A stretch of DNA of 64,000 nucleotides, taken from the NCBI GenBank assembly GCA_021801025.1, contig JAJYYK010000002.1:124001-188000 (forward strand). The letters are read 5' to 3'. This document shows, piece after piece, positions 48,605-59,070 of this stretch. Position 1 is the first letter of the stretch; each line of letters opens with the position of its first letter. Below the pieces are notes generated by a model. The model saw only the letters and a list, made by a program, of their open reading frames with translations. It made no database searches and was not told the DNA's origin. This DNA comes from Pseudomonadota bacterium (lineage in GTDB: Bacteria > Pseudomonadota > Gammaproteobacteria > Burkholderiales > Sulfuriferulaceae). A program made the translations under genes and the position numbers.

Positions 48605-50650
48605 ATGATCCGTAAAATTTTAGTCACTTCTGCACTGCCTTATGCGAATGGCGCCATTCATCTTGGCCACCTCGTGGAACACGTCCAAACCGACATTTGG
48701 GTACGTTTCCAGAAGATGAATGGCCATGAATGCTACTATGTGTGCGCTGACGACACGCACGGTACGCCCGTGATGTTGCGTGCACAAAGTGAAGGCATTA
48801 CACCCGAGGAACTCATTGCACGCGTTCACCAGGAACACCTGCGTGACTTTACCGGGTTTAATGTCGAATACGACAATTATCACTCTACCCATTCGGAAGA
48901 AAACCGTATCCTGTCAAGCGAAGTGTTTGTGAAGCTGCGCGAAGCAGGTCTGATCGAACGTAACACCATCGAGCAGTACTACGATGTCAGCAAAGACATG
49001 TTTTTGGCGGATCGCTTTATCAAAGGTCAATGTCCCCGCTGCGGTGCAGCAGATCAGTATGGCGATGGCTGCGAAGTGTGCGGCGCCACCTACTCCCCCA
49101 CTGATCTCATCCAGCCCATTTCCGCTTTGTCAGGCACCGTACCGGTACGGCGGCTGTCAGAACACTACTTTTTCAAACTCGGCGATTGCACTGAATTTCT
49201 GCAGCACTGGACGCGTTCCGGCACACTGCAACGCGAAGCCGCCAACAAACTGGATGAATGGTTCAAGGTCGGCCTCCAGAATTGGGACATTTCCCGTGAC
49301 GCACCGTATTTCGGCTTTGAGATTCCTGATGCGCCGGGCAAATATTTTTATGTGTGGCTGGATGCGCCGATCGGCTACATGGCCAGCTTTGCCAATTTTG
49401 CCAAAAAGAAACACCTGGATTTTGATGCGTGGTGGGGTGCTGGCAGCGAAACTGAACTCTATCATTTCATCGGCAAGGACATTCTTTACTTCCACGCCCT
49501 GTTTTGGCCGGCCATGCTGCATGGCGCGGGGTATCGCACGCCGAATGGCGTTTTCGTGCATGGCTTTTTAACGGTCAATGGCGCAAAAATGTCCAAATCA
49601 CGCGGCACTTTCATCACCGCTCAAAGTTATTTGGAAAGCGGCATGAACCCCGAATGGTTACGCTACTATCTGGCGAGCAAGCTGAATGGCAGTATGGAAG
49701 ACATTGATCTCAATCTGAGCGATTTTATTGCCCGCGTCAACAGCGATTTGATAGGGAAATACGTCAACATCGCCAGCCGTACCGCCGGTTTTATCCAACA
49801 GCGGTTTGCGGGAAAATTGGCGGTACAATGCCCGGACCATGCGTTGTTGACCACCACACAACAGGCAGCGGACAGCATCGCCAACGGCTACACTACGCTT
49901 GATTATGGCCGTGCACTGCGTGAAATCATGGCGCTGGCCGATCTGGCCAACCAGTATGTGAATGAGCACAAACCCTGGGATATCGCTAAACAGGCTGGAC
50001 GTGATGCCGAGCTGCATGACGTATGCAGCGTGGCCATCAACCTGTTTCGCCTGCTCACGCTGTATTTAAAGCCCGTGTTGCCCCATCTCGCCCGCGATGC
50101 CGAGCGATTCCTCAATATCGCGCCGCTGCAATGGCCGGATGCCCAACACCTGCTCAGCGACCACACGGTCAATATTTATCAACACCTGATGGCGCGTGTC
50201 GATACCAGGCAAGTGGATAAAATGCTGGATGCCAATGCTGCACCTGCCACTGCCGCACCTGAGCCTGTCGCAACACCGCCAACCAAAAAAACTGTACCAC
50301 CAGCTGAAACGATGCAATCCGACACCATCAATGTGGACGATTTTGCTAAAATTGATTTGCGCATCGCCCGCATTCTCAACGCTGAACACGTTGAAGGTGC
50401 AGACAAATTGATCCGCCTCACCCTGGACATTGGCGAAGCCACGCCGCGCAATGTGTTTGCCGGTATTAAATCGGCCTACGATCCGACCAGGCTGATCGGG
50501 CGATTAACGGTGATGGTCGCCAACCTCGCACCACGTAAAATGAAGTTCGGTCTGTCCGAAGGCATGGTATTGGCCGCTTCTGGTGATGCGCCGGGGCTGT
50601 TTTTGCTGGCACCCGACGAGGGCGCCCAACCGGGGATGCGCGTGAAATAA
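48605..50650 (+). CDS. metG: Methionyl-tRNA synthetase with C-terminal tRNA-binding domain
   Basis: This 681-aa enzyme charges tRNA-Met. The class I motifs are [11 protein letters not shown] (HIGH-type) and [11 protein letters not shown] (KMSKS). The zinc knuckle cysteines are in GQCPRCGA and CEVCGATY. After a Pro/Ala-rich linker (residues about 540-570) comes the tRNA-binding domain related to Trbp111 ([24 protein letters not shown]), which dimerises the enzyme. The length is that of the full E. coli-type protein. Confidence 0.97.
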   Translation: MIRKILVTSALPYANGAIHLGHLVEHVQTDIWVRFQKMNGHECYYVCADDTHGTPVMLRAQSEGITPEELIARVHQEHLRDFTGFNVEYDNYHSTHSEENRILSSEVFVKLREAGLIERNTIEQYYDVSKDMFLADRFIKGQCPRCGAADQYGDGCEVCGATYSPTDLIQPISALSGTVPVRRLSEHYFFKLGDCTEFLQHWTRSGTLQREAANKLDEWFKVGLQNWDISRDAPYFGFEIPDAPGKYFYVWLDAPIGYMASFANFAKKKHLDFDAWWGAGSETELYHFIGKDILYFHALFWPAMLHGAGYRTPNGVFVHGFLTVNGAKMSKSRGTFITAQSYLESGMNPEWLRYYLASKLNGSMEDIDLNLSDFIARVNSDLIGKYVNIASRTAGFIQQRFAGKLAVQCPDHALLTTTQQAADSIANGYTTLDYGRALREIMALADLANQYVNEHKPWDIAKQAGRDAELHDVCSVAINLFRLLTLYLKPVLPHLARDAERFLNIAPLQWPDAQHLLSDHTVNIYQHLMARVDTRQVDKMLDANAAPATAAPEPVATPPTKKTVPPAETMQSDTINVDDFAKIDLRIARILNAEHVEGADKLIRLTLDIGEATPRNVFAGIKSAYDPTRLIGRLTVMVANLAPRKMKFGLSEGMVLAASGDAPGLFLLAPDEGAQPGMRVK

Positions 50651-50659
50651 AGGAATAGC

Positions 50660-51115
50660 ATGTTTGAAGAAAAGCTGATTGTTGCCCTGACCCGTTTCAA
50701 CCGCTTGCTGCATGTAGCCCTGGCAATCGCACTGGTTGTCGGCAGCGTTATGGTGATCTGGGAATTCAGTATGGAAGTCAGCAATTCCATCCTGCACAAT
50801 CACCTCATCACCGGCTTTCTACAGTCCATGGGCACCCTGTTTCTGGTGTGGACATTATCCAGCTTAATCTCAGCTGAAATCAGTTACTTGCAAGATGGTG
50901 TGCTGCAAGTGCGTGTATTTATCGAAGTGGCTATCATCACCTTGCTGCGTCAAATCATCACCAAACCCGTCATGCTTGCCACCGGACACAGCAACGCAGA
51001 CGACCTGTTCGATCCGGTACAGTATGGCTTAATCCTGACTGCTTTACTGGTGGCAGGCATTCTGCACTGGCTGGTGGGCAGTGCCAGTATTTCCGTTCAA
51101 CAAAAACCGAAATAA
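50660..51115 (+). CDS. PsiE-family membrane protein
   Basis: This 151-aa protein has about four hydrophobic helices (LLHVALAIALVVGSVMVIW, GFLQSMGTLFLVWTLSSLI, FIEVAIITLLRQIIT, LILTALLVAGILHWLV). The loop SYLQDGVLQVRVFIEVA matches the PsiE (phosphate-starvation-inducible) family, whose biochemical role is unknown. It has an AAGGA site and starts 10 nt after metG, so the two may be co-transcribed. It is convergent with the next gene. Confidence 0.8.
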   Translation: MFEEKLIVALTRFNRLLHVALAIALVVGSVMVIWEFSMEVSNSILHNHLITGFLQSMGTLFLVWTLSSLISAEISYLQDGVLQVRVFIEVAIITLLRQIITKPVMLATGHSNADDLFDPVQYGLILTALLVAGILHWLVGSASISVQQKPK

Positions 51116-51123
51116 CCCTCTGT

Positions 51124-51849
51124 TTAAAAGCGGTAGCCAGCCTGTATTCCAACCTGATTGAGAGAAGGCTTTGTCACAGAATTTGTCACGATGCCTTCAT
51201 TCGTCGTGACACCTGCCAACCCTGTTAATTCCCAATTCTGATCCAGATAATAATCCACACCGACATGAAATCCTGTCGGCCTGTCTTGCGGGGCAATCAA
51301 AGTATTGTTTGTGGCGGGCAAGGGAAGACCATTCCCGACATCGAGACCAAATCCGTTAACAGACCCCGTCCCACCGGCTTTTTCTGTCTTCGCGAGAACA
51401 CTGCGCTGAAGATTGATTTTAACCGGCTCGCCGCGGTTGACGGGTTGCGTCAGCAAGTTGCCTGTCTGCATTCGGCGTATCACCGATACCTTCCCCAGCT
51501 GTTCCGTGCTTTCTTTCTGTACTTGCGCCACGGGCTTCCTGTGTTTTGGCTGAATGTTTACCGCAACAACCGGAGCATTTTTATTGTCTCCGGTTGGGCG
51601 AATAACAGGATGCGGCGCTCGCTTTGTCACCTGCACGGCTTGCCGATAAATCTGTTGCACGGTTTTCATTTGCGGACGACTTCTAACGGGCTGTCGGCCA
51701 CTTGGCGAATCGGGTTGAATGATCTGTTGCCCGGTTTGCAGATTTGGCTGAACAGCGATGCAGGTGCGAATCCCGCCCCACAGAAGAAGCACGACAACAC
51801 ACGCCGAAACAACGATCACACCAAACAGATTCTTTCCCAATATGTTCAT
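51124..51849 (-). CDS. Unknown membrane-anchored protein with beta-barrel-like C-terminus
   Basis: This 241-aa protein, taken from the ATG at 51849, is not recognised. It has an N-terminal membrane anchor (LFGVIVVSACVVVLLLWGG), then about 130 residues of Gln/Pro/Arg/Lys-rich low-complexity sequence. The C-terminal ~60 residues look like a short set of beta strands (FHVGVDYYLDQNWELTGLAGV) ending in GIQAGYRF, a terminal Phe as in outer-membrane barrels. It could span the periplasm from inner membrane to outer membrane or peptidoglycan. There are no cysteines near a lipobox. It precedes recJ on the same strand in reverse order, but the gap of 82 bp gives no operon evidence. Confidence 0.55.
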   Translation of the reverse strand: MNILGKNLFGVIVVSACVVVLLLWGGIRTCIAVQPNLQTGQQIIQPDSPSGRQPVRSRPQMKTVQQIYRQAVQVTKRAPHPVIRPTGDNKNAPVVAVNIQPKHRKPVAQVQKESTEQLGKVSVIRRMQTGNLLTQPVNRGEPVKINLQRSVLAKTEKAGGTGSVNGFGLDVGNGLPLPATNNTLIAPQDRPTGFHVGVDYYLDQNWELTGLAGVTTNEGIVTNSVTKPSLNQVGIQAGYRF

Positions 51850-51934
51850 CACCCTGATTCGACCACCGATAATATGGATAAGTTCTCAATCCTGCATACC
51901 ACCCGACACGCGGATTGATACAACACAGACTGTT

Positions 51935-53644
51935 TTAACCTGACGCGGCACACCAATCACTGATCCTCAGCTGCACTTCTGCACTGTCCCTGTAGCAGTT
52001 CCAGTCCAATTGATACACCGCATGAATGGTTTCGGGCAAGGTTTCATGACAATTAAACAAGATGCTGTTCCAGTGCTGCATGCCTTGAGACAAGCGCAAT
52101 TTTAGGTGTTTTTCTTTCAGTATGCGTTGTTGTGCCACCCGAAAAACGCCATAAAAACTGGGCTGTGGAAAGCCTTGCCCCCACACCTGTTCTGCGATCG
52201 CCTGCGCCAAATCCGGCGTCATATCAACTGCGGCCAATTCACCATCGGTCCAAATGCTGGTTTGCAAGTCTTGTGGCGTGAGAAAAGTTTGTGCTGCCTG
52301 CTCAAACCACATGACAAACTCTTTGAATCTGAATTCAGGAATAGACAGCCCCGCTGCCATGGCATGCCCGCCAAATTTCAAAATCAAACCCGGGGCCTGT
52401 TTGCTGATCCAATCCAGTGCATCGCGCAAATGCAAGCCAGGAATTGATCGGCCAGAACCTTTAATCTCATCCCCTTGACCACGCGCAAAACAAATCACTG
52501 GGCGATGATAACGCTCCTTTAAGCGCGACGCCAGAATACCCACCACGCCCCCATGCCAGGTCGGATCATACACCGCCATACTGTACCCGGATGCGGGATC
52601 AATGTTGTCTTGCAGTGCCGCTTGCACTTGATCTTGCATGGTGGCTTCTATTGCACGCCGTTCGGTATTCAATTCGTGTAACCGCTGCGCCAACTGCGTT
52701 GCATCGTCTTCGTTATCGCTCAACAGGCAGGCAATGCCTTGCGACATGTCTTCCAGACGCCCAGCGGCGTTCAGTCGGGGGCCGATCATAAATCCCAAAT
52801 CACTCGCGCCGGCTTGTTCAAGTTGACGTCCTGCCACGGTAAACAGGGCATTCACGCCTGCGCAAGCACATCTTTGCCGAATACGACGCAAACCTTGCTC
52901 CACCAGAATCCGGTTGTTTTCATCCAGTTTCACCACATCCGCTACGGTGCCCAAAGCCACCAAATCCAGCAATTGCGCCAAATTCGGTGCGCCATTCGGC
53001 CACACACCACGCGCTTGCAATTCGGCGCGTGTCGCCAACAACACATAAAACATCACGCCTACGCCCGCCAGATGCTTGCTTTCAAATGGGCAACCGGGCT
53101 GGTTTGGATTTACAATCAATGCATTCGGCACTTGTTCACCTGGCAAGTGGTGATCCGTAATCAGTACCTCAGTACCCAATTCATGCGCTGTTTCCACCCC
53201 ATCGAAACTGGACATCCCGTTATCAACAGTCAAAATGATCTCGGGCTTGTCTTCCCAATCCGCCACCATACGAACGATTTCTGATGTAAGGCCGTATCCA
53301 TGAATAAACCGGTTGGGCACCCAGAAGCGTATCGGCAAACCCAGCAAACCCAGCCCGCGCACCGCCACGGCACATGCTGTGGCCCCATCTGCATCATAAT
53401 CGGCAATCACCACCACACGTTCGCCTGCTTGCACTGCATCGGCCAGACGTTGCGCCATGGCTTCGATATTTTTCAGGGTCCGATAATGCAGCAAGCCGGA
53501 CAAAGCCCCATCCATCTGTTCTTTTCGCACCACGCTTCGCGCTGCATACACCCGTGATAAAACAGGGTGCAACCCATCAGCCATCAATTGTTTGGCCACT
53601 CCTTCATCATAGGGTCGTTCCACCAACTGGTTCAGATTCAACAT
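51935..53644 (-). CDS. recJ: Single-stranded-DNA 5'-3' exonuclease RecJ
   Basis: This 569-aa DHH-family nuclease works in recombination and mismatch/base-excision repair. The start is MLNLNQLVERP (53644), 10 bp after the miaA stop; a longer frame overlaps miaA. Conserved motifs are VVIADYDADGATACAVAV, TVDNGMSSFDGVE, ITDHHLPGE, and the DHHA1-type GSGRSIPGLHL and FGGHAMAAGLSI. The Mn2+-binding Asp and His residues are all present. Confidence 0.95.
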   Translation of the reverse strand: MLNLNQLVERPYDEGVAKQLMADGLHPVLSRVYAARSVVRKEQMDGALSGLLHYRTLKNIEAMAQRLADAVQAGERVVVIADYDADGATACAVAVRGLGLLGLPIRFWVPNRFIHGYGLTSEIVRMVADWEDKPEIILTVDNGMSSFDGVETAHELGTEVLITDHHLPGEQVPNALIVNPNQPGCPFESKHLAGVGVMFYVLLATRAELQARGVWPNGAPNLAQLLDLVALGTVADVVKLDENNRILVEQGLRRIRQRCACAGVNALFTVAGRQLEQAGASDLGFMIGPRLNAAGRLEDMSQGIACLLSDNEDDATQLAQRLHELNTERRAIEATMQDQVQAALQDNIDPASGYSMAVYDPTWHGGVVGILASRLKERYHRPVICFARGQGDEIKGSGRSIPGLHLRDALDWISKQAPGLILKFGGHAMAAGLSIPEFRFKEFVMWFEQAAQTFLTPQDLQTSIWTDGELAAVDMTPDLAQAIAEQVWGQGFPQPSFYGVFRVAQQRILKEKHLKLRLSQGMQHWNSILFNCHETLPETIHAVYQLDWNCYRDSAEVQLRISDWCAASG

Positions 53645-53654
53645 GCTTTTACCC

Positions 53655-54620
53655 TTATGACTGTTTGGCCGCAGCCAAAAATGCCAGCACCTGTTGCTCA
53701 ACCTGCGCATGCAAACGGGTATCCAGACAATCGAGAATATGGACATCGGGCATACTGCGCAACCACGTCATCTGCCGCTTGGCCAACTGCCGCGTCGCAA
53801 AAATACCGCGCTCGCGCATCTCCGCGTACCCATACTCACCGGATTGAAAGGCCCAAGCTTGCCGGTAACCCACACAGCGCATGGATGGCAATTCTGAATG
53901 CAAATCATAATGTTGACGCAAGTCACTCAACTCCTGTAACAAACCCGCTTCCAGCATGGCATCAAAACGCCGGGCAATGCGTTCATGCAGCACACCACGT
54001 TCGACCGGCATCAGTGCAATAGGGAGCCAATGAAAGTTGGGCCTCTTGGCTCGCCCTGATGCCCACAGGCGAGACATCGGCTGACCGGTGATGCGCATCA
54101 CTTCCAGAGCACGTTGAATACGCTGCGTATCACCGGGTTTCAGGCGCAAACCGGTTTCAGGGTCAAGCCTGGATAACTCCCCGTGCAGTGCTGCCCAACC
54201 CTGTTGGCGGGCTTCAATTTCAATTTGAGCACGTACGGCTTCATCGGCAGGTGGAAGCTCACTCAGACCTTCCATTAAAGCCTTAAAATACAACATTGTT
54301 CCACCGACCAACAACGGCACACAGCCTCGCGCACGGGCCGCAGCCATCAACGGCAACGCATCCGCACAAAACTGCGCAGCAGAATAGGCTTGCAGGGGAG
54401 AAATCAGATCAATGAGATGATGTGGGGCTGCCACAAGCGTCGCGGCATCCGGCTTGGCAGTACCGATGTTCATCTCCCGGTAAACCATTGCCGAATCGAC
54501 ACTGATGATCTCCAGCGGAAACCGTTGCGCCAGACTCACCGCCAACGCGGTTTTTCCTGAGGCGGTAGGGCCCATCAAGAGAATGGCAGGCGGGGCGTCA
54601 GAATTGATGATGTTTTGCAT
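53655..54620 (-). CDS. miaA: tRNA dimethylallyltransferase
   Basis: This 321-aa enzyme adds the dimethylallyl group to A37 of tRNAs reading U-starting codons. The P-loop LLMGPTASGKTALAV, SVDSAMVYREMNIGTAKP, the catalytic region GGTMLYFKALMEGLS and the C-terminal RCVGYRQAW are all present. It is followed by recJ after 10 bp on the same strand, so the pair is probably co-transcribed. Confidence 0.95.
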   Translation of the reverse strand: MQNIINSDAPPAILLMGPTASGKTALAVSLAQRFPLEIISVDSAMVYREMNIGTAKPDAATLVAAPHHLIDLISPLQAYSAAQFCADALPLMAAARARGCVPLLVGGTMLYFKALMEGLSELPPADEAVRAQIEIEARQQGWAALHGELSRLDPETGLRLKPGDTQRIQRALEVMRITGQPMSRLWASGRAKRPNFHWLPIALMPVERGVLHERIARRFDAMLEAGLLQELSDLRQHYDLHSELPSMRCVGYRQAWAFQSGEYGYAEMRERGIFATRQLAKRQMTWLRSMPDVHILDCLDTRLHAQVEQQVLAFLAAAKQS

Positions 54621-54764
54621 AGGGGATACAGCGCCTTGAACAATCTTATGATAAACGACCTTCGCATGGACTTATATTTTGTATGGCCTGGAAACGACAG
54701 CTGGACGGGTTGGCATGCGCATTCATCCACCAGGAAGTCGTCCCGAATGTGCGCACGTGGCTGA

Positions 54765-57700
54765 TCAAGCTTCACGAAAAACCAAATCCTGAAACTCTTC
54801 GATTGGCACCGGTTTGCCAAACAGGTAACCCTGATACGCGCGACAACCATTGCGCTCAAGGAAGTCACGCTGCTGTTCGGTTTCTACCCCTTCAGCAATG
54901 ACGTTCAACCCGAGGTTGTTCGCCATCCCGATAATGGTCTGAACAATCGCGGCATCGTTCGGGTCGGTAATGATGTCGCGCACAAAACTTTGATCGATCT
55001 TGATTTGATCCAGCGGCAGGCGTTTGAGGTAGGCCAGTGAGGATTGCCCGGTACCAAAGTCATCCAGCGAGAACCGTATGCCAATACTGCGCAATACCTG
55101 CATTTTGTCGATGCTGTCAGCAATATTATCCAGCACCAGGCTCTCAGTCAATTCGAATTTGAGTTTGAGTGGGTCAATACCAGACTTATTCAATACCTCA
55201 AGCACTTGCTCAATCAGATCCGGCTGGCGGAATTGCCGCGCGCTGACGTTGACGGCAAGCTGGAGGTGACGGGTACGCGGATCGCTCTCCCATTGCTTGA
55301 GTTGGGCACAAGCCGTTTGCAGCACCCATTGCCCGATCGGTACGATGAGGCCGCTTTCCTCGGCGAGCGGGATAAATTCCAGAGGTGAAACCAGCCCCCG
55401 CTCGGGATGCCGCCAGCGCAGCAACGCTTCGGCACCTACAACACCGTGCTCATCGACCTGTACCTGGTAGTAAAGCTTGAGTTGCTGTTGCGGCAGCGCC
55501 TGTCGCAAGTCATCCGTCAGGGTGGCGTGCATTTCCAGCTTAGCTTGCATGACAGGATCAAAAAAATACATCGTGTTGCGGCCAGAAGTCTTGGCCTGAT
55601 ACATCGCAACATCGGCATGCTTGAGCAAGTCGTCCATGCTGCTGATCTCATCACTGCGGAACAGGCTGATACCGATACTGGATGAGCCGTGATATTCAAT
55701 TCCATGAAGATCAAATGGCCGGCTGATGGTCGCAAGAATTTTTTTGCCGACACCTTGCGCCAGAGTCACTGCTTCCTGGGCGTCTTCACTCAAGTCCTCA
55801 AGGATGACAACGAATTCGTCGCCACCCAGTCGGGCGATCGTATCGTTACTGCGCACGCAGTCATGAAGACGTTCGGCGACCTCAATCAGCAGCAGATCGC
55901 CGATATCGTGACCACGGATATCATTCAGCACCTTGAAATTATCCAGATCAATAAACAGCACCGCCCCCCCACGCTGACTACGAAGGCTGGCCGTCATAGC
56001 CTGCTGCAAACGATCCCGCAACAGACGCCGATTGGGCAGATTGGTGAGCGGATCATAAAAAGCAAGCTCGTGTATCCGTTCATCCGCCTCTTTACGCGGT
56101 GTAAGATCTGAAGACACCCCGACATAATTCGTCACCTGTCCATCTTCATCAGTAACAACAGTGATGGTTTGCCATTCTGGATAAATCTTGCCATTCTTGC
56201 GCCGGTTCCAGATTTCCCCCTGCCAGTATTTGTCGCGAGCAAGGGTTTCCCACATGCTGCGGTAAAACGCTTCATTCTGTCGTCCGGACTTGAGCATGGC
56301 GGGAGTCTGACCGATCGCCTCTGCGGCACTGTAACCGGTCAGGCGAGTGAAGGCAGCGTTGACCCGAAGGATGCGGGTATCCCGGTCGGTAATCATGATG
56401 CCTTCCTGCGTCTCGAACGCCGTGGCGGTAATGCGCAATTCCTGCATGGCTTGCTTGCGTTCGGTGATGTCCTGAATAATAGCGACAAAGACCGGTATGA
56501 CTTCTTTGGTTGACAGGTGCAGACGGATTTCTACGGGATAAAAACTCTTGTCCTTGCGCTGGTGTTCGGCCTCGAAAACCACGTTGTCCACCTCGCCAAG
56601 TCTGAGAGGCGCGATGAGGCGCTCGAATATTTCCGGCTTGAGTTTTGGCTTGAGGTCGAGCGGGGTAAGCGCCCTGAGTTCGTCTATGGTATAACCCAAG
56701 TTGCGCTGTGCGCCAGCGTTGACCAGTATGAAATGCAACGTTTGAGCATCGAACATATAAAGCTCGTTCGACGAGTCGTCAAGGATACGCCCCAAGAGGA
56801 TTAGCATATCTTCCGTCTTCTTGCGCTCAGTGATATTCTCAACCAGCGAGACCACATAATCAAGGTCGCCAGTCGCCTTGCGTACGCCGCGCACGGCGAT
56901 ATGGACATAAATGATGGTGCCGTCCTTGCGGATGAAGCGCTTGTCCAATGCATATTCGTCGATCTCGCCGCGCAGCATCCGGTCGAACAGGGTTTCGTTA
57001 GCGGCAAGGTCGTCCGGATGGGTCAATTCTGTCCAGCTCAAGCGCATCAGTTCTTCACGCGAATAACCCAGCATCTGGCAGAGGGCATCATTGACCTCCA
57101 ACCAGCCTTTTTCCAGGCTGGTGGCGGCCATGCCCACCATGGAACGCTCGAAATAGGCGCGAAAATGGCGTTCGCTGCCGAGGAGCGCCGACTGCGTTTG
57201 CCCGCGTTCATTTTCCCGGTCGAAACTGTCCAGCGCAAATGAAATGTCGCGCGACATTTCATCCAGAAGCCCGATCATTTCGGCGTCAAAAGCGCCGGAA
57301 TGCGAATGGTAAACGTTAAAGACAACAAACACTTTTCCTGCGCGCCGGATCGGAAAGAACCCACCTGACCCCCAGTCGTAGCGCAAAGCAAGCTCATGCC
57401 ACGGGGCTGTAAGCTCGTTCGTCTGAAAGTCATTAACGATGACGTTACGGTTTTCGCGGAATGCGGTTCCGACCGGGCCGCGCCCTTCCGTCGCGTCCTC
57501 CTTCGACGAAATCACGATCTCATTCAGATATTCAATCCCGTTGCCATAGCTCACTACCGGCTCGATCAGGCCATTGGCCTCGTTCAACTGGCCAATCCAG
57601 GCCATCCTTATGCCACCGAAGTCCACCGCCATCCGGCACACCAACGGGAACAGCGTGGAGGCATCATCCATCCGCACAATGGCCTGATTGACTTCGCTGA

Positions 57701-58376
57701 GGGCCCGATAAAGTTTCGTCAGACGTTCGATGCGCGCTTCCGATGCCTTGCGCTCGGTGATGTCGCGCCCGATGATCACCAATCCCTTGCGTCGCCCCGC
57801 CTCATCGAACATCGGCATCTTGCGCGCCTCGATGATCGTGCATCGACCATCTTCCCCTGCCACGTTTTCTTCGTCCACCTGCAACCGCCCAGCCTGCCAG
57901 GCCTTTTCGTCGCTCGCCATGCATCCCTCGTGAGCAGCACGAAATGCTGGGTGCAGATCCGCCAGTTCCCTCTCGGTTTTCCCCTGCCAGGGAATGTCGT
58001 TCAACTGAAAAAGTTGCTCGGCCGGTTGATTAATGACCAGCCAGCGGCCCTCGCCATCTTTTAAAAAAACCGCATCGGGAATAGCCTCAATCAATACCGC
58101 CAGTTGCTCATTGTGGTGCAGCATGTCTGGCTGCCGTTCGAGCTTGATTTGCTGTTTACTTATTGGTTTGAAAATAAAGACATAGAGGGTAGCGGAAACG
58201 AGTGCGGCAAGCACAATGGGATCGAAAAAATCCCAAAAACTTGCTCCCCTGCTTCCAGAGGTAGAGTGGAGAGCATTTATCAGCAGCATGATCAAAAAAT
58301 TGTTCACCAACACAATCAAACCCGCTCCGACCACCAACCAGACGGGAGTGCCCAGAAGGGCCGTCAATCTTTTCAT
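54765..58376 (-). CDS. Membrane PAS/GAF-GGDEF-EAL signalling protein (cyclic di-GMP)
   Basis: This 1203-aa protein is taken from the ATG at 58376 (GGGAGA site). Domains in order: two N-terminal transmembrane helices (GTPVWLVVGAGLIVLVNNFLI; VLAALVSATLYVFIF), a PAS domain, a GAF domain (about 230-390), three further PAS/PAC units, a GGDEF domain with an intact LGGDEF and an RSND inhibitory site five residues upstream, and an EAL domain with EALLRW, ELTESLV, DDFGTGQSS and KIDQSFV. Both catalytic domains look competent, so it could make and break cyclic di-GMP depending on signals. Its GAF-PAS-GGDEF-EAL half matches the interrupted gene at 30.7-34.2 kb, which is probably a shorter paralogue. Confidence 0.94.
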   Translation of the reverse strand: MKRLTALLGTPVWLVVGAGLIVLVNNFLIMLLINALHSTSGSRGASFWDFFDPIVLAALVSATLYVFIFKPISKQQIKLERQPDMLHHNEQLAVLIEAIPDAVFLKDGEGRWLVINQPAEQLFQLNDIPWQGKTERELADLHPAFRAAHEGCMASDEKAWQAGRLQVDEENVAGEDGRCTIIEARKMPMFDEAGRRKGLVIIGRDITERKASEARIERLTKLYRALSEVNQAIVRMDDASTLFPLVCRMAVDFGGIRMAWIGQLNEANGLIEPVVSYGNGIEYLNEIVISSKEDATEGRGPVGTAFRENRNVIVNDFQTNELTAPWHELALRYDWGSGGFFPIRRAGKVFVVFNVYHSHSGAFDAEMIGLLDEMSRDISFALDSFDRENERGQTQSALLGSERHFRAYFERSMVGMAATSLEKGWLEVNDALCQMLGYSREELMRLSWTELTHPDDLAANETLFDRMLRGEIDEYALDKRFIRKDGTIIYVHIAVRGVRKATGDLDYVVSLVENITERKKTEDMLILLGRILDDSSNELYMFDAQTLHFILVNAGAQRNLGYTIDELRALTPLDLKPKLKPEIFERLIAPLRLGEVDNVVFEAEHQRKDKSFYPVEIRLHLSTKEVIPVFVAIIQDITERKQAMQELRITATAFETQEGIMITDRDTRILRVNAAFTRLTGYSAAEAIGQTPAMLKSGRQNEAFYRSMWETLARDKYWQGEIWNRRKNGKIYPEWQTITVVTDEDGQVTNYVGVSSDLTPRKEADERIHELAFYDPLTNLPNRRLLRDRLQQAMTASLRSQRGGAVLFIDLDNFKVLNDIRGHDIGDLLLIEVAERLHDCVRSNDTIARLGGDEFVVILEDLSEDAQEAVTLAQGVGKKILATISRPFDLHGIEYHGSSSIGISLFRSDEISSMDDLLKHADVAMYQAKTSGRNTMYFFDPVMQAKLEMHATLTDDLRQALPQQQLKLYYQVQVDEHGVVGAEALLRWRHPERGLVSPLEFIPLAEESGLIVPIGQWVLQTACAQLKQWESDPRTRHLQLAVNVSARQFRQPDLIEQVLEVLNKSGIDPLKLKFELTESLVLDNIADSIDKMQVLRSIGIRFSLDDFGTGQSSLAYLKRLPLDQIKIDQSFVRDIITDPNDAAIVQTIIGMANNLGLNVIAEGVETEQQRDFLERNGCRAYQGYLFGKPVPIEEFQDLVFREA

Positions 58377-58559
58377 GTCATCTCCCAATTCCAGACTTTA
58401 CCTTTGAGAGCATCCACCACGAATACTCAATATACTCGCACCAGACTCGATAGCCGGGCTCCCGTGTCCAGCCATCACCCAGCCAGTTCACACCACCAGG
58501 TTATCAACCACAACTCAAAACGGTCTTATTTGTTTTTAACGTCTAATTCAGCAACCTGA

Positions 58560-59000
58560 TTAATGATGCATTTTTGCAAAATGCTGGTCTGCTATGACGC
58601 GTTGTTCCGGTGTTAATACCGCATAAAGCTGCTTGAGCGCATCGTCCATCCTTTCAAAACTTGCCAAACGTTCCTTCATCAGCTCAATATGACGATCAAA
58701 ACGTTCTGGTGCCGTTTGCGGTTTGTCGTGCATCGCTTCATTCATCCGGTCTCTGATCTCCTTGACATTACGCTTGGTCTTTTCAGCATAGGTCATCCAT
58801 GATCGCTCTTGATCTGGCGTGATTTTCAGTTCGCTTTTGAAAATAGAAAGATGTCTTTCAGCATTCGCGACAGGGTCAGCATGTTGATACATCATGCTGT
58901 TGCTTCCACCCGCCACAGATTCATCAGCATAAACAGGGATGACCATACTTATCCCAAGCAGGGTAGCGCATACAACGATTATTTTTTGGATATTTTTCAT
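58560..59000 (-). CDS. Spy/CpxP-like LTXXQ-motif periplasmic protein
   Basis: This 146-aa exported protein has a GGAG site and a signal peptide (KKIIVVCATLLGISMVIPVYA region) at its start. The LTPEQRVIADQHF motif near the C-terminus, with the earlier ITPDQERSW repeat, identifies the LTXXQ family of Spy and CpxP, alpha-helical cradle chaperones or two-component modulators. A frame extending upstream to 59219 would overlap the glycine-rich lipoprotein and is rejected. It ends the minus-strand group that starts with glrK. Confidence 0.85.
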   Translation of the reverse strand: MKNIQKIIVVCATLLGISMVIPVYADESVAGGSNSMMYQHADPVANAERHLSIFKSELKITPDQERSWMTYAEKTKRNVKEIRDRMNEAMHDKPQTAPERFDRHIELMKERLASFERMDDALKQLYAVLTPEQRVIADQHFAKMHH

Positions 59001-59070
59001 CAATAACTCCTTACATTTTAAAAGGCAGGCTCCCGGCCCCGGATTGTAACCATGAAATCCCGGGACAAAT

